In this document: positions 53,926-63,324 of the stretch, piece after piece | Numbering within the stretch: the stretch's first letter is position 1 | How the letters are laid out: each line of letters begins with the position of its first letter | Assembly: GCA_905221605.1 (NCBI GenBank) | Contig: CAJNDS010000302.1 | Location: forward strand, 329,450-393,449 | Direction: 5' to 3' | DNA from: Symbiodinium natans | Lineage: Eukaryota; Sar; Dinophyceae; Suessiales; Symbiodiniaceae | Length of the DNA: 64,000 bases | Notes under the pieces: model-generated | The model's database searches: none | Told to the model about the DNA's origin: nothing | Seen by the model: only the letters and a program-made list of their open reading frames with translations | Translations under genes and position numbers: made by a program

Positions 53926-56180
53926 GGTAAAGCTTCGTGGATGCCGATGCCTCACCAATGTTGGGTCTCGGGCCGAGGCATTTCGGAGCCTGCGGCTCAA
54001 AAAAACCCGGAAAAGTCGGGGCCCCCCCTTCCTGTCAGCCAGAGTAATTGCCATGAACTATATCAACCCTAAAGCTCTCAACCCTAAACCCTAAACCCTA
54101 AACCCTAAACCCTAAACCCACCATATCTCTTTCTCAGAACCGAGCTCCAAAAACCATAAGAAGCCCCCCGGCCCCTGAGCTCCTGATCCGATCCGAGGGC
54201 CGCGCCAATCTTTGCCTGGACTCCAAGGAGGCTTCGGGTTTTAGGGTTTTAGGGTTTTGGGGTTTTAGGGTTCTAGGGTTCTAGGGTTCTGGGGTTTCAG
54301 GGTTTCAGGGTTTCAGGGTTTCAGGGTTTTAGGGTTTTAGGGTTTCAGTGTTTCAGGGTTTTAGGGTTTTAGGGTTTTAGGGTTTTAGGGTTTTAGAGCT
54401 TTGGGGTTTTAGGGTTTTAGGGTTTTAGGGTTTTAGAGCTTTAGGGTTTTAGGGTTTTAGGGTTTTGGGGTTTAGGTGTTTTTGCTGCCCGCCTAGTCAG
54501 CATTTTTGTTTTCGGTTTCAGGGATCAGTGAGGGTTTAGTCGAAGGTTTCTTGACAGTGTTGCTGACAATGACACTAGGACGACAAACTATCAGTAAACC
54601 TGAAAAGGAAAAATGCTAGAGGTAGGGGGCTAGGGTGAATCGACAACACTGTCGGACTAAGGCACCGAGCCCGATGTAAACACAAACAGCAGAGAGAGAG
54701 AGAGAGAGAGAGGGAGAGAGCAAGAGAGAGAGCGAGAGCGAGAGCAAGAGCGAGACAGAGTGAGAGAGAGAGAGAGAGAGAACGACAGAGATAAAAAGAG
54801 AGAGAAAAGCAGAAAGAGAGGAGAGAAAGACAGAGAAACAAAGAAGAGAGAAAAAATGAAGAGAGAAGGCATCTCTTGGCAAAGAGATGGGCACCCAAGT
54901 TGCCTCCCCCATTCAAGAATAAGGCCCAAGTAAGTAGGGCGCTGGGCTCCGAAAACACCATCATGTCCGTCATGTCCCCTCGCAGAGTAAGCAAACAAGC
55001 AAGGTGGAGGCAACAAAGGCATGCTAGAATGCACCACGCGCTGTTGTAAATGTACTGATGCACCGACTACTGGCCCAATCGCAGAGGGAAAATCTTGGCG
55101 TTTTTGGCCTGCGGCATTACGGTCCAGGCAACACGCGGGACGAAGAAGAGGAAATTAGGTGCGAGGACAGCCACAGGTCCAGATGGCAATACCTCTTCGT
55201 GTTGAGCAGGTGCTCGCACACGAGTCGGAGGGATTGCTTTCTGAAGGCAATCATCTTCGATCCCTCATAATTTGCATGGCCGAGAGAGGGAGGCCAAGCA
55301 AGAAGTCCGTAACCATTCTATGGACTGGCTTGGCCTTGAAGGCGTCCGCTACAAAAAAAAGTGTGCTTAGCAAGCCTAAATCGGTCCACTGATTTATAGG
55401 GTATAGGGTATAGAGTATAGAGCATGGGGCAGCGATAAGGCCCGGGAAGCGTTTAGGGAGGGGGCTGCGACGAGTGGAGGTTGCAGCTCTGGGGTTCCCA
55501 ACCACACACACGCAACCTTAGCCTGACACTGCCAAAACTTACCCTCCCTTCTTGCCTACATCTGACAATCATGATGAACCTAAGGCTAAACCAGGGGCTT
55601 AGTAGGGAGCCTACCCTCACCGCCTCAAGCCTAAGAGAAAACATAAGGGTACCAGTGCGTGCTCAGCGAAGTCAATCCTGCTTTCGATCGGTATGGCTTG
55701 CCTCCACGATACGGTTTAGGGTTTAGGGTTTAGGGTTTAGGGTTTAGGGTTTAGGGTTTAGGGTTTAGGGTTTAGGGTTTGGGGTTTAGGGTTTACGGTT
55801 TAGGGTTTAGGGTTTAGGGCTTAGGGCTTAGGGCTTAGGGTTTAGGGTTTAGGGTTCCTAAGTCCTCAGAGCTGGCCCACCTGTCCATCCTGCTTGCCTC
55901 GCAGCCCTGCGACATCCAAGAGAAACCTCCTTCAAGATCTACAAGGAGGGGCCCCCTTACTATACTAACTGTAGTTAAGGGGACATATAACCTAATTTAG
56001 GATCCTTATAACCTAAAGTTAGGGCTCTTGTAACTCTACTTGTGACTAGGGGCGGGGCCCTCCCTGTACTCATCTACTCTTTCGCAGCCTGGCGGCCCAC
56101 TCCTCCGCCAGCGTGGCTCCTTCTTGAACTCGGAAGACAACCTCCTGCCCAGTCGAGTCCTGTGCTTGGTTGCTGAGTTC
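51600..56180 (+). CDS. Series of small exon-like islands, possibly one plus-strand gene
   Basis: Open islands with splice-like borders: 51600-51660 (CAG|...AAG|GTACAG), 52249 to about 52297 (VQGLNAIHVDLLEG), 52439 to about 52520, 52934-53011 (CCAG|GATGG...CCG|GTAATGG), 53286-53348 (EPGFSLQRLAHALQALC; CAG and GT borders), 54138-54230 (CTCAG border, APELLIRSEGRANLCLDSK, GC or GA donor), 55870-55941 (LAHLSILLASQPCDIQEK, GA donor) and 56088 to about 56180 (GSFLNSEDNLLPSRVLCLVAEF). Every gap between them contains telomere-like arrays or an inverted-repeat element. No family is recognised. Frames were not proven to join throughout, and 53286-53348 is also open on the minus strand, so these may belong to more than one gene. 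Confidence 0.4.
51688..51872 (+). repeat. TTTAGGG array merging into a homogeneous GGGTTTATA array
   Basis: TTTAGGG units flank about eight consecutive 9-base GGGTTTATA units (about 51765-51842). Confidence 0.9.
51895..51975. repeat. Short dispersed repeat, copy 3 of 3
   Basis: Starts ttccgaaattagggggtacc and ends near tatataaggggtaagg, paralleling 37044-37140. Confidence 0.45.
52352..52430 (-). repeat. CCCTAAA array, about 11 units
   Basis: Near-perfect heptamers, inverted relative to the TTTAGGG array at 52527-52598. The two arrays enclose a 96-base island. Confidence 0.95.
52527..52598 (+). repeat. TTTAGGG array, about 10 units
   Basis: Perfect heptamers, inverted partner of 52352-52430. 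Confidence 0.95.
53071..53098 (+). repeat. Poly-G tract (28 G)
   Basis: Uninterrupted G run just after the 52934-53011 exon candidate. Similar runs are at 53897-53923 (G), 60377-60398 (C) and 61505-61518 (G). Confidence 0.95.
53384..53735 (+). repeat. TTTAGGG array changing into a TTTATAGGG array
   Basis: Seven or more perfect TTTAGGG units, then TTAAGGG variants, then more than 20 GGGTTTATA-type units with occasional extra G. Confidence 0.9.
54236..54475 (+). repeat. TTTTAGGG (octamer) array
   Basis: About 30 units, mostly TTTTAGGG with TTTCAGGG variants. This is the Chlamydomonas-type telomere unit, different from the surrounding heptamer arrays. Confidence 0.9.
54480..55710. other. GA-rich microsatellite and weakly supported sequence
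   Basis: 54691-54870 is a GAGA/AGAA purine tract (serine/leucine frames on the minus strand are artefacts). 55058-55392 holds short open frames without recognisable similarity or clear splice borders. No gene is called. Confidence 0.6.
55711..55857 (+). repeat. TTTAGGG array, about 20 units
   Basis: Heptamers with a few variants, ending just before the acceptor of the 55870 exon candidate. Confidence 0.95.
55935..56072. mobile_element. Introner-like inverted-repeat element, copy 2
   Basis: Begins CTACAAGGAGGGGCCCCC and ends with GGCGGGGCCCTCCCTGTA, which pairs with the start. The interior matches 36561-36669. The candidate intron 55942-56087 (GAGGGG ... TTCGCAG) consists almost entirely of this element and separates two long open exon frames. 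Confidence 0.6.
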
Positions 56181-56409
56181 ATAAGCCCCCAAAAAACGTA
56201 CACTTTCTTTTATCCCAAAAAGTGTAAAGTTTACTCACTCAGCTACTAAGTGTGTAAGGCTGGGACAGTGGATCGGAGACAGGACTGGAAGACTCATGAT
56301 CAGGAACTTCTTTGTGTACCAAACGAACCCTGAAAAAACAAAAAACATTCGTCCACCCTCTACGTACATGGGCCATAAACCCGTTTAGGGTTCTGCTTGG
56401 TCTCTCTAA

Positions 56410-56880
56410 GGTATATCCAAGACTGCGCGTGCATCCAAGTGGCCGTCCCCAGCAGCTTCTGAATCATCGCATCCACGTCCTCCGCAGCCAGGTTCGAGGC
56501 GGCTCCCTCACACGTCTCCTTCCTTGGTGAAGGCCCCAGGTGCAACGAGCAAGAGACTCCAGAAAGTACCGCCAAGGGGCCAAGCCCTTAAAAGTTTAAG
56601 GTTACGCGCGGAGCGCTTCCCTACAGATTCCTTCCTGATCCCTGGACAGTTGTGCTAAGTGAACAGAAGCAATGGCAACGAGATCTGCGTGAATCTGCAC
56701 AACCAGGGAGTAAACCATAAACCCTAAACCCTAAACCCTAAACCCTAAACCCTAAACCCGAAAAGGTCAGGTCTGGGCCTCGGGCGTCTGCTCATAGCAA
56801 GGCTTGCACATGTCGTAGTCGCAACCGCCCTCCGGGCACCGAAAGGCGGTACCGCTGGTTCCACAGATATCACCTCGGAG
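56410..56880 (-). CDS. Two minus-strand exon candidates; the first encodes a small zinc-binding motif
   Basis: 56880 to about 56770 follows a CTGAG acceptor and reads ICGTSGTAFRCPEGGCDYDMCKPCYE. The C-x8-C-x4-C-x4-C-x2-C spacing with DYD-x-C resembles ZZ/B-box-like fingers. If unspliced the frame stops at 56767; GA or GC donors in GAGCAG/GAGGCCC would avoid this. 56506 to about 56412 follows a TGAG acceptor and reads AASNLAAEDVDAMIQKLLGT, an amphipathic helix. The intron between holds CCCTAAA repeats. Whether they join is not proven. Confidence 0.4.
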
Positions 56881-56975
56881 CTCAGAAGCCCCCAAGTTGG
56901 GATCTTACCCCTAAACCCTAAACCCTAAACCCTAAACCCCAAACCCTAAACCCTAAATCCCTAAACCCTAAACCC
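56712..56975 (-). repeat. Two CCCTAAA arrays flanking the zinc-motif exon
   Basis: 56712-56760 and 56908-56975, each of about 6-9 units in the same orientation, with the exon candidate between them. Confidence 0.9.
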
Positions 56976-57529
56976 TCCTTACACAAACAGCCCTATCGAT
57001 AGGGATTGCCCTATCAAAGGCCCTATGAGAGTAGCGGTCCAAATCTGGTGTGTCCCGACTATCGCGTGGAATAGATCGGTTATGCGAGAATTATCTCTGG
57101 GAATTGGGTATGGGTTCAGGGTCGGCCTCTATCGGTTCCCGTGCTAGATAAGACCGATGATGCGGGGGAACATCCCAACCCCTGTTTTAAGAGATTGTGC
57201 ACTCCTTCTTCAACCCTGACTAGCCGGCCAAAGCCCACACTGGGTGTAGGGCCCTCTCTCCTAAACCCTAAACTTCAAACCCTAAGCCCTAATCTTCCAA
57301 AACCTGTGCTGGGGCTACGTTCTGGCCATGCGGATGACACTGACCTGCTTGCGGACTGCGGCTCCTTGACTCAGCACCGGGACTAAAAGCGCTTTTGGAT
57401 TTTGTTTTGTACTTTTGCCACCTGCCGCGCTGGATTTTGTTTAGGATTTCGAGTTAAAGGGTCAGGGTCGAAGGTTTTGGGTTTCGGGTGTAAGGCAAGT
57501 CTTGAGCTTAGGGTACTAGGATCCAAGTT

Positions 57530-57633
57530 GAAAGCTCAGCCGCATCGATGGTTCCCTCGGACATCCGGCCGCAAACCTGGCTGCACTGGACTACCCAGGC
57601 GGCTTGCCTGTGGCTGCCATGAACCCAATACAC
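57530..57633 (+). CDS. Exon-like frame of unknown gene
   Basis: After a CTCAG acceptor near 57539 the plus strand reads RIDGSLGHPAANLAALDYPG and ends in a TGA at 57631-57633. Ala/Gly/Leu-rich; no family recognised. The flanking 57260-57300 block contains CCCTAAA units. Confidence 0.3.
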
Positions 57634-57639
57634 TGATCA

Positions 57640-59000
57640 TCCCGATGCCCTCGACCTAGGCAAGCTAGCGTTTTGCATGCTATGCTTTGTAGAACCATAG
57701 TAATTCCTCAGAAAGAAGTGTAATGAACCTAACTTCCAGACCTTTTAGTACCTTTCCTATAGCTCCTGATAATGGATAAGGTGAACGTAGTGAATGAATG
57801 TGTGAAAGAAGCATACGAATTGAATGCATTTGTAATGAAGTGAACGAAGTAAACGAAAGCACGAAATGTATTCATTTGTATGCGCGTGCCCTAAACCAGA
57901 TAGCCCTTTACTGCAGAAGCGGTGGCTCTAAAACCCCTGCACCTTGTAAGCCCTAAACCCAGGCAGGAAAGGGAGCTTCTTGCATCCGAATGCTCCTCTT
58001 AGGACCCCCTCATTCTTAAAGTTTGAACCCTAGACCCTCTAAACCCTGGAAACACCCTAAGGGGACTGCTGGTATCTTCCTGCGAGTGGGGAGCGGTGGC
58101 CCTTGTTGCAAGCAGGTGCCGGCTTCAATTTGAAAGCCGCCTCGACAGGGAAGGGGGGGGCGGGGGGGGGGGGTGGTGGGAAAGCGGAACCCAAGGCGAG
58201 GTGTCATAAGGGCAGTTCGCTTTTTGGGGGGCAAGTTTATGAGGTTGGTATGCTGATATTTTCTTGTTGAAGGGTTCGCGGGCTTGAGGGCGTGTAGCAA
58301 ATTTGCTTTGTCATCAGACTTCAGAGTTACCCTAAACCCTAAACCCTAAACCCTGAACCCTGAACCCTGAACCCTGAACCCTAAACCCTAAACCCTAAAC
58401 CCTAAACCCTAAACCCTAAACCCTAAACCCGAACCCTTCAGCATGCTCCATGGGCCATCCAAGGTTTCTCTTTCACGTCGCCATTTCGGGTTGGAAAGAG
58501 TTGAGGGTTTAGGGTTTAGGGTTTCCTGGCTGGTTCTTAGTAGGGAATGAGGGAATGCGGTACCCGATATGATCCCTTAAAGATATAGGATCCTGTTCCC
58601 TCATTGCCTACTAAGAGCCGGGGGGTTTAGGTTTCGCACACGGCAGGGCGGGCTTCAGGTTTAGGGTTTGGGGCTTCCAGCCGTTTGAACTGCGCGGCTG
58701 AGACCGTGCAGCCATCATTGACAACTCTCTCGCCATGATGATGTCAGCATCACAGGAAGAAACTGTGCGAAGAAAATGGAACTGCAGTAGAAGCTTGAAT
58801 CTGAACCAGGTTGGGGGACACAGTGACACACGCGCATCATGGCTGAAAGGGAAAGACACTGTACGTGTCTGGACCTCCCTAACAAACGAGTCTGTTGGAG
58901 ACTTGCTGCCGTGCCCAGACATCCCGAAACTCCCGCGAAACCCTTCCTGACCCCGCACCCCCCGGCCCCAAAATCACAACCAAACCCCCAATCAGAGAAC
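57640..59000. other. Largely non-coding stretch with telomere-like arrays and a MITE
   Basis: Contains a G-rich run at 58153-58182 and a CCCTAAA array at 58329-58437 of about 15 units (including CCCTGAA variants). No gene could be supported apart from a weak minus-strand frame near 58680-58790. Confidence 0.5.
58530..58621. mobile_element. MITE-like element, CTGGTTCTTAGTAGGGAA family, copy 2
   Basis: Ends CTGGTTCTTAGTAGGGAATG and (complement) CCGGCTCTTAGTAGGCAATG; 92 bases. Interior differs moderately from 51407-51512. Confidence 0.65.
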
Positions 59001-59020
59001 AGTGCAGCTGCCTCTCGCAG

Positions 59021-59125
59021 ATAGTGGGGGGCAAGGACGCCCCGGGACTCATTGAGAGCCTGCGCAGCTCTCCGATAGAACTCGGAGGTTCGGACTTATC
59101 TCGGGCTGTTGCCACTTTCTGCGAG
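59021..59125 (+). CDS. 35-codon exon with canonical borders
   Basis: Bounded by CTCTCGCAG and GAG|GTTTGA, length divisible by three, reading IVGGKDAPGLIESLRSSPIE followed by LGGSDLSRAVATFCE. It looks like real protein sequence, but the family is unknown and neighbouring exons were not located. Confidence 0.45.
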
Positions 59126-59396
59126 GTTTGATGACATTGCGCTATTTGGGGCTTCCGTTTGGACCGTTCGGGTTAGAATCGATTGTGCTGGCCCTCGACT
59201 AATCGCAATTCCGCTGGACACCACATTCGCGAAGAGATGCCGGAAAACCCGCAACAGGCGGTTTAGGGTGTTTCTTGGCCTGCGGGTCTGGGGTGTAAGG
59301 GCTTCGGGGTTACAGTCGAGGAAAGGAGCACTTCTGAGGAAGCCCTGGCAGCGAAGCGATTCACATTCCCGGACACCCTAAATTTCCTGTACCCTG

Positions 59397-59475
59397 CCCC
59401 TTAGACTAACAATGCTTAAGAGGGACCATATCAGCGGGTACTAGAATCCCTATTTAGGACTGTTAGTCTAAGGGG
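59397..59475. mobile_element. MITE-like element with perfect 15-base inverted repeat
   Basis: CCCCTTAGACTAACA at 59397-59411 and its exact complement at 59461-59475. It is followed by gggaacatcccaaccc, also seen after 57167. Related elements are at 51244-51326 and 62813-62920. Confidence 0.7.
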
Positions 59476-59632
59476 GAACATCCCAACCCATACGTAGACC
59501 TATAACCCGAGAACCCTTTATCGACCGAGGCCGGAACGACCGCCAACTCAGGTGCAACCCTTTATGAACCCTATTTGCCGCCACACACTCATAATTCTTA
59601 AAACCCTCAAGCCTTTGCAGCATGTGGCAACC

Positions 59633-59860
59633 CGAACCCTAAACCCCTAAACCCCTAAACCCCTAAACCCCTAAACCCCTAAGCCCCTAAACCCCTAAAC
59701 CCCTAAACTAAACCCCCAAACCCCCAAACCCTGAACACCCCCCCCCCCTCTCCCTCCGACCTCCCATCCACCACGCGGCGGCAGCTCGACTCCCGGAACC
59801 ACCTCATCTCCCCACATGCCCACTGGGGTTAGGGTTAGGGTTAGGGTTAGGGGCTTCGGG
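59633..59860. repeat. CCCCTAAA (octamer) array facing a TTAGGG (hexamer) array
   Basis: 59633-59710 is about ten CCCCTAAA units. 59824-59850 is four TTAGGG units in the opposite orientation. They enclose about 100 bases of C-rich sequence. Confidence 0.85.
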
Positions 59861-59909
59861 GCATAAGGAGGCTTAGGGGCATAAGGAGGCTTAGGGTTTA
59901 GGGTGTCGA

Positions 59910-60650
59910 CTCTCGCGTTTGCACATGGCAGGCAAGGGGTTTCGACTCTCACACTCGCACGGAGGCAAGGCTCGAAGGTCTCGGTGCGCCAGGCAGGCTA
60001 AAGCTTCGAGCCTTCGAGCCAGCGTTCGACTTCCAGACGCTCCGCCACACAGCTCCAGGCCATAATCTAATCGCCGAAACAAGGGCCACTTGCGCCCACC
60101 AGCCGTACTCTTCACAACACGTGGGCACAGCAGCAGGCTAGTCGATTAACATCGCTGTACAAGGAGATCACTCGCCCTAAGCCCTAAACGCCACGGGGTT
60201 TAGTGCTTAGGCTTCAGGGCGATCTAACGCACGGGGGGCCTTTGTACGTATTTATGACCTAAATGGACTTCAAACGGTACGATGCGGGAGATAGTATATA
60301 ATATATATATATATACACACACACATTACTTATGTAACTTTCCACTATATCGACCACATTTTAGATCATCCCCCCGCCCCCCCCCCCCCCCCCCCCCCTT
60401 GTGTCGCTATCGCCCGTTTTTGGATGTGTGGGTTTGCGGTGGTTTTCCGAGTTGCGCGTAAGGTTCTGGGAGGGAGGGGGGCATGGGAGTTCTCCGAAAG
60501 GATCACAAAACGAGGCAATTCCAGGCATAGATCCAAAGCCAGCTAGGGAGAGGGGGGGGGGGCATTCCCTGTGCCACCGAAACCTAGTATACCTAGTTCT
60601 TTCTCACCGGGCCCACAGACAAGGGGGGGGGGGGGTTTATAAGGTTTAGG
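59910..60650. other. No supported gene; poly-C tract
   Basis: Contains an AT/AC tract at 60293-60326, a C-run with few interruptions at 60370-60398 and G-runs at 60549-60560 and 60624-60636. Short frames here have no convincing borders. Confidence 0.5.
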
Positions 60651-60654
60651 TGGC

Positions 60655-62790
60655 GAGGGGCGGAGGCTGAGAAGCACCAGTCATCCATGGACTTGTCAGA
60701 GATCCTCCACTTGCCAGCGCCTCAGTGTGGTGGAATGACCTCTTCAGGGGGTTTAGGGTTTAGGGTTTAGGGTGCGGTTCCGAGTCAAAGGTGGCAAATT
60801 CTCATCCTGGGTAGTTTCTACCATAGTCACGTAAGAACTCTGAGGGATAGCGTTGGCAACTTTGGATATACTCTGTTCGGTCCTGTCTTGCCTTCACTGC
60901 GCCTCAAGAAGGACCATCAACGCCTGCAGCCCTTTTGCAACTGGACTGCGGACAAGTGCCAGGAAAAGATACTACCCTCACTCGGGCTAAACCCCAAACC
61001 CTCAACGCTTCCTAAACCCGAAACCCTGAACCCTAAAAACTAAACCCTAAACCCCAAACCCTAAATACTTCCTAAACCCTAAGACCCAAACCCCAAAACC
61101 CCAAAACACTTCCTCAACCCGAAACCCTAAACCCTAGACCCTAAACTCCCAAAACCTCTAAACACTTCCTGGCCTAGATGCTCGGGTCGCACCACAAGTG
61201 CTGCCCACCGTCGCACTTGAACAAGGGGTAGCTATTGAGCTCCCCGGAGCGCTCCTTGACTTTAGGGTATAGGGTTTAGGGTTTAGGGGCCGTAGCATCC
61301 AGATTACTAGAGCTCCCTATTCTTTAGGGTCCTTGATTACTAGAGTTCCCAATTCTTTAGGGCCCTTGATTACTGGAGCGCCCTTTTTTTGCTTTTGGTT
61401 TCTTAGGGTCTCGGGTTTAAACCCTAAGCCCAAACTTCAAAGGATCAATTAAACCCTTGATAACTAGAGTTCCCTATTTTTTGGGTTTGTTCATTTTTTT
61501 TTTTGGGGGGGGGGGGGGTTTAACACCCTCAGCCCCAAACCCCAACACTCTAGAGTTCACGATTTTGGGGTTGTTAGTGGTCTTTCGGGCTTAGGGTTTA
61601 AACCCTAAACCCAAACTCCAAAGCCAAACCGTGAATGCGCCTCAATCAAGCTAAGACCAGGCCTCTTCATATGAATACAAGGCGACTACGAGCCCAGACG
61701 ATCCAGCTCACCAGGCAGAAGGGGGGAATAGCTGGGACATGTAGTTACTATAGGGTTCAGGATTTAGGGTTCTACCTTAGTCCCCTTTTGGGGGTGTGTC
61801 TGCCCATATTTTGGGGGTACATGGACCCTTTGGGCCGAAGCATTGCCATGGCTCATACTTGCCCCGGAGTGCGCTGGGCCCGTTGACCACCACGGCGTAT
61901 GACCTTTCAGGCACGCCGTGGGTGAGGGGTATGTTAGGGTTTAGGGATATTAGTTAATAGGGTTTAGGGTGTAGGGTTTTCTGTTTAGGGTTTTGGGTTA
62001 TCTTTGGAAATGCGCACATCAGCATGCCTCTGGATCTTTGGCACGTCGCGGTACTTCTGCGCTGCAACCAATCGCTGCACGTGCTTCCTGGGCAGGATGG
62101 AAGCGACTTTCGGGGGATTGTTTCTGAAACTAGAGGTCCCCCACAATCTGCTGCCATCCTTCTTGTACAGGAACGAAAATCCCTAAACCCTAAACACTAA
62201 ACCCTGAACCCTAAACCCTAAACCCTAAACCCTAAACCCTGGGTGCCCCCTTTCTTCAGGAAACCCTGACTTCAATATGAGGAAGACTCGGGTATCTACA
62301 ACGACTGCGCAGCGCATCCGATCCTCAAACTCTAAGCCGAAAGACACGCTGGTATCTGACTAACCCTAAACCCTAAACCCTAAACCCTAAACCCTAAACC
62401 CTAAACTACCTGAGTCTCTGGGTCGCAATCCCTGAACCCTAGACTGGCATGCCCTAGGTGGGCCGTCCAGCGGGTGTCTTCCTTATCAACCTTCCCTTTC
62501 TTGCAAGCAACCTGAGAACCGGTTTAGGGTTTAGGGTTTAGGGTTTAGGTTTAGGGAACCCTCCATTGCTTTCTTCATGCTGTACGTCACAGCAATAGCC
62601 TATGACTAGGAGTGTTTGGGCTTCCAAGGTAAGCCCTTTCAAGCCTGTACCCTAAACCCTAAACCCTAAACCCCAAACCCCAAACCCTAAACCCTAAACC
62701 CCAAATCCTAAACCCTAAACCCTAAACCCCAAACCCAGAAGTTCTCTGCCCGGGCGTCTTAAGGTTGACCTCGCCGTGGATCTGCACTTC
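60655..62790 (-). CDS. Minus-strand gene with telomere-repeat introns; repeated module N-x-x-P-x-F-K ... HLW ... W-R-I-S-D
   Basis: Exons (minus): 62790 to about 62748 (EVQIHGEVNLKTPG), 62511-62410, 62359 to about 62255, 62182-62003, 61903-61842, 61259-61182 and 60720 to about 60655. Joins that keep frame: 62410/62359 (GT...AG), 61842/61259 (GC donor) and 61182/60720 (GC donor), the last giving HLWCDPSAGKWRISDK. Other readable parts: TRWTAHLGHASLGFRDC, FLYKKDGSRLWGTSSF, SYAVVVNGPSALRGKYEPW and ELNSYPLFKCDGGQ. The G-x-Y ... P-x-[FY]-K ... LW ... W-x-[IV]-x-D pattern recalls a small beta module common in dinoflagellate proteins; its function is unknown to me. The gene may extend past both ends. 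The plus strand is also open at 62260-62363 and 62004-62186, but the minus reading gives the coherent chain. Confidence 0.6.
61298..61485 (+). repeat. Degenerate minisatellite, unit about 34 bases
   Basis: Repeats of ttgattactagagttccc-a/tattctttaggg at about 61298, 61331, 61367 and 61453. Confidence 0.7.
62183..62254 (-). repeat. TTTAGGG array (minus sense) forming an intron and its acceptor
   Basis: On the minus strand TTTAGGG units run directly into TTTAG|GGATTTTCG. The splice acceptor AG of the 62182 exon is itself part of a repeat unit. Confidence 0.6.
62360..62409 (-). repeat. 50-base intron made of telomere repeats
   Basis: Read on the minus strand the candidate intron is GTAG, then about six TTTAGGG units, then TTAG. 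It separates the 34-codon exon 62511-62410 from 62359 onward in phase 0. Confidence 0.6.
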
Positions 62791-62812
62791 CTTCAAGGAG
62801 TAGGGCTTTGTT

Positions 62813-62920
62813 GGGGTATAGATTGGGACTTTCACCCTGATTCTAACAGTCCTGAATGAGATTATGATAGGGTTTTCTATAATCCCTATCAAGGACTGCT
62901 AGTATAAGGGGTGACACCCC
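62813..62920. mobile_element. MITE-like element, CTAACAGTCCT family, copy 3
   Basis: Left end ggggtat ... ctaacagtcct and right end aggactgctagtataagggg ... cacccc are imperfect inverted repeats. Related to 59397-59475. Confidence 0.45.
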
Positions 62921-63324
62921 AAGGTTTAGAATTTACGGCCACCAACACTTCTGATGCCAAGACGCTACTAAGCAGGGACAAGTTTTGTTGACTCGAGCAC
63001 GGCGGACTGACCTAAGGGCCTGTCTGAACAATGCACTGCCTTTGTCTGGTGATCTTTTGTCCGTTCGGCACACAATCTGGGACAGCTGTTAGCTGCCTGT
63101 CCACGCTGCAAGGATCGGAAAACAGTGCTGCAGCAGGTGAACACCGACTGGTACATGTGCATCCAAATTCTGGCTCTCTGGGATATGTTTGATCTAGGAT
63201 ATTGTTGCGCGGGGCCATGCGGCTCTGACTCTGTGGCCATTCCGGACAGCCCGCGTACTTGCAATCGCTGGCCCCTACTTGCATGTACAGCAAGGAGGCC
63301 CAGCAAAGCCATCTCTCTTGCTCA

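Noticed and set aside
54575-55063. Leucine/serine-rich frame on the minus strand
   Set aside because: It is a translation of a GA-rich microsatellite.
56991-57004. Perfect 14-base palindrome CCCTATCGATAGGG as a regulatory site
   Set aside because: A single copy with no gene context; a short palindrome alone is weak evidence.
61298-61485. CRISPR-like repeat array
   Set aside because: The units are degenerate with no regular spacers, in a eukaryotic context; it is a minisatellite.
62260-62363. Plus-strand terminal exon with a CAG acceptor and TAA stop
   Set aside because: The minus strand over the same bases gives a better frame that joins in phase with the exons on both sides.
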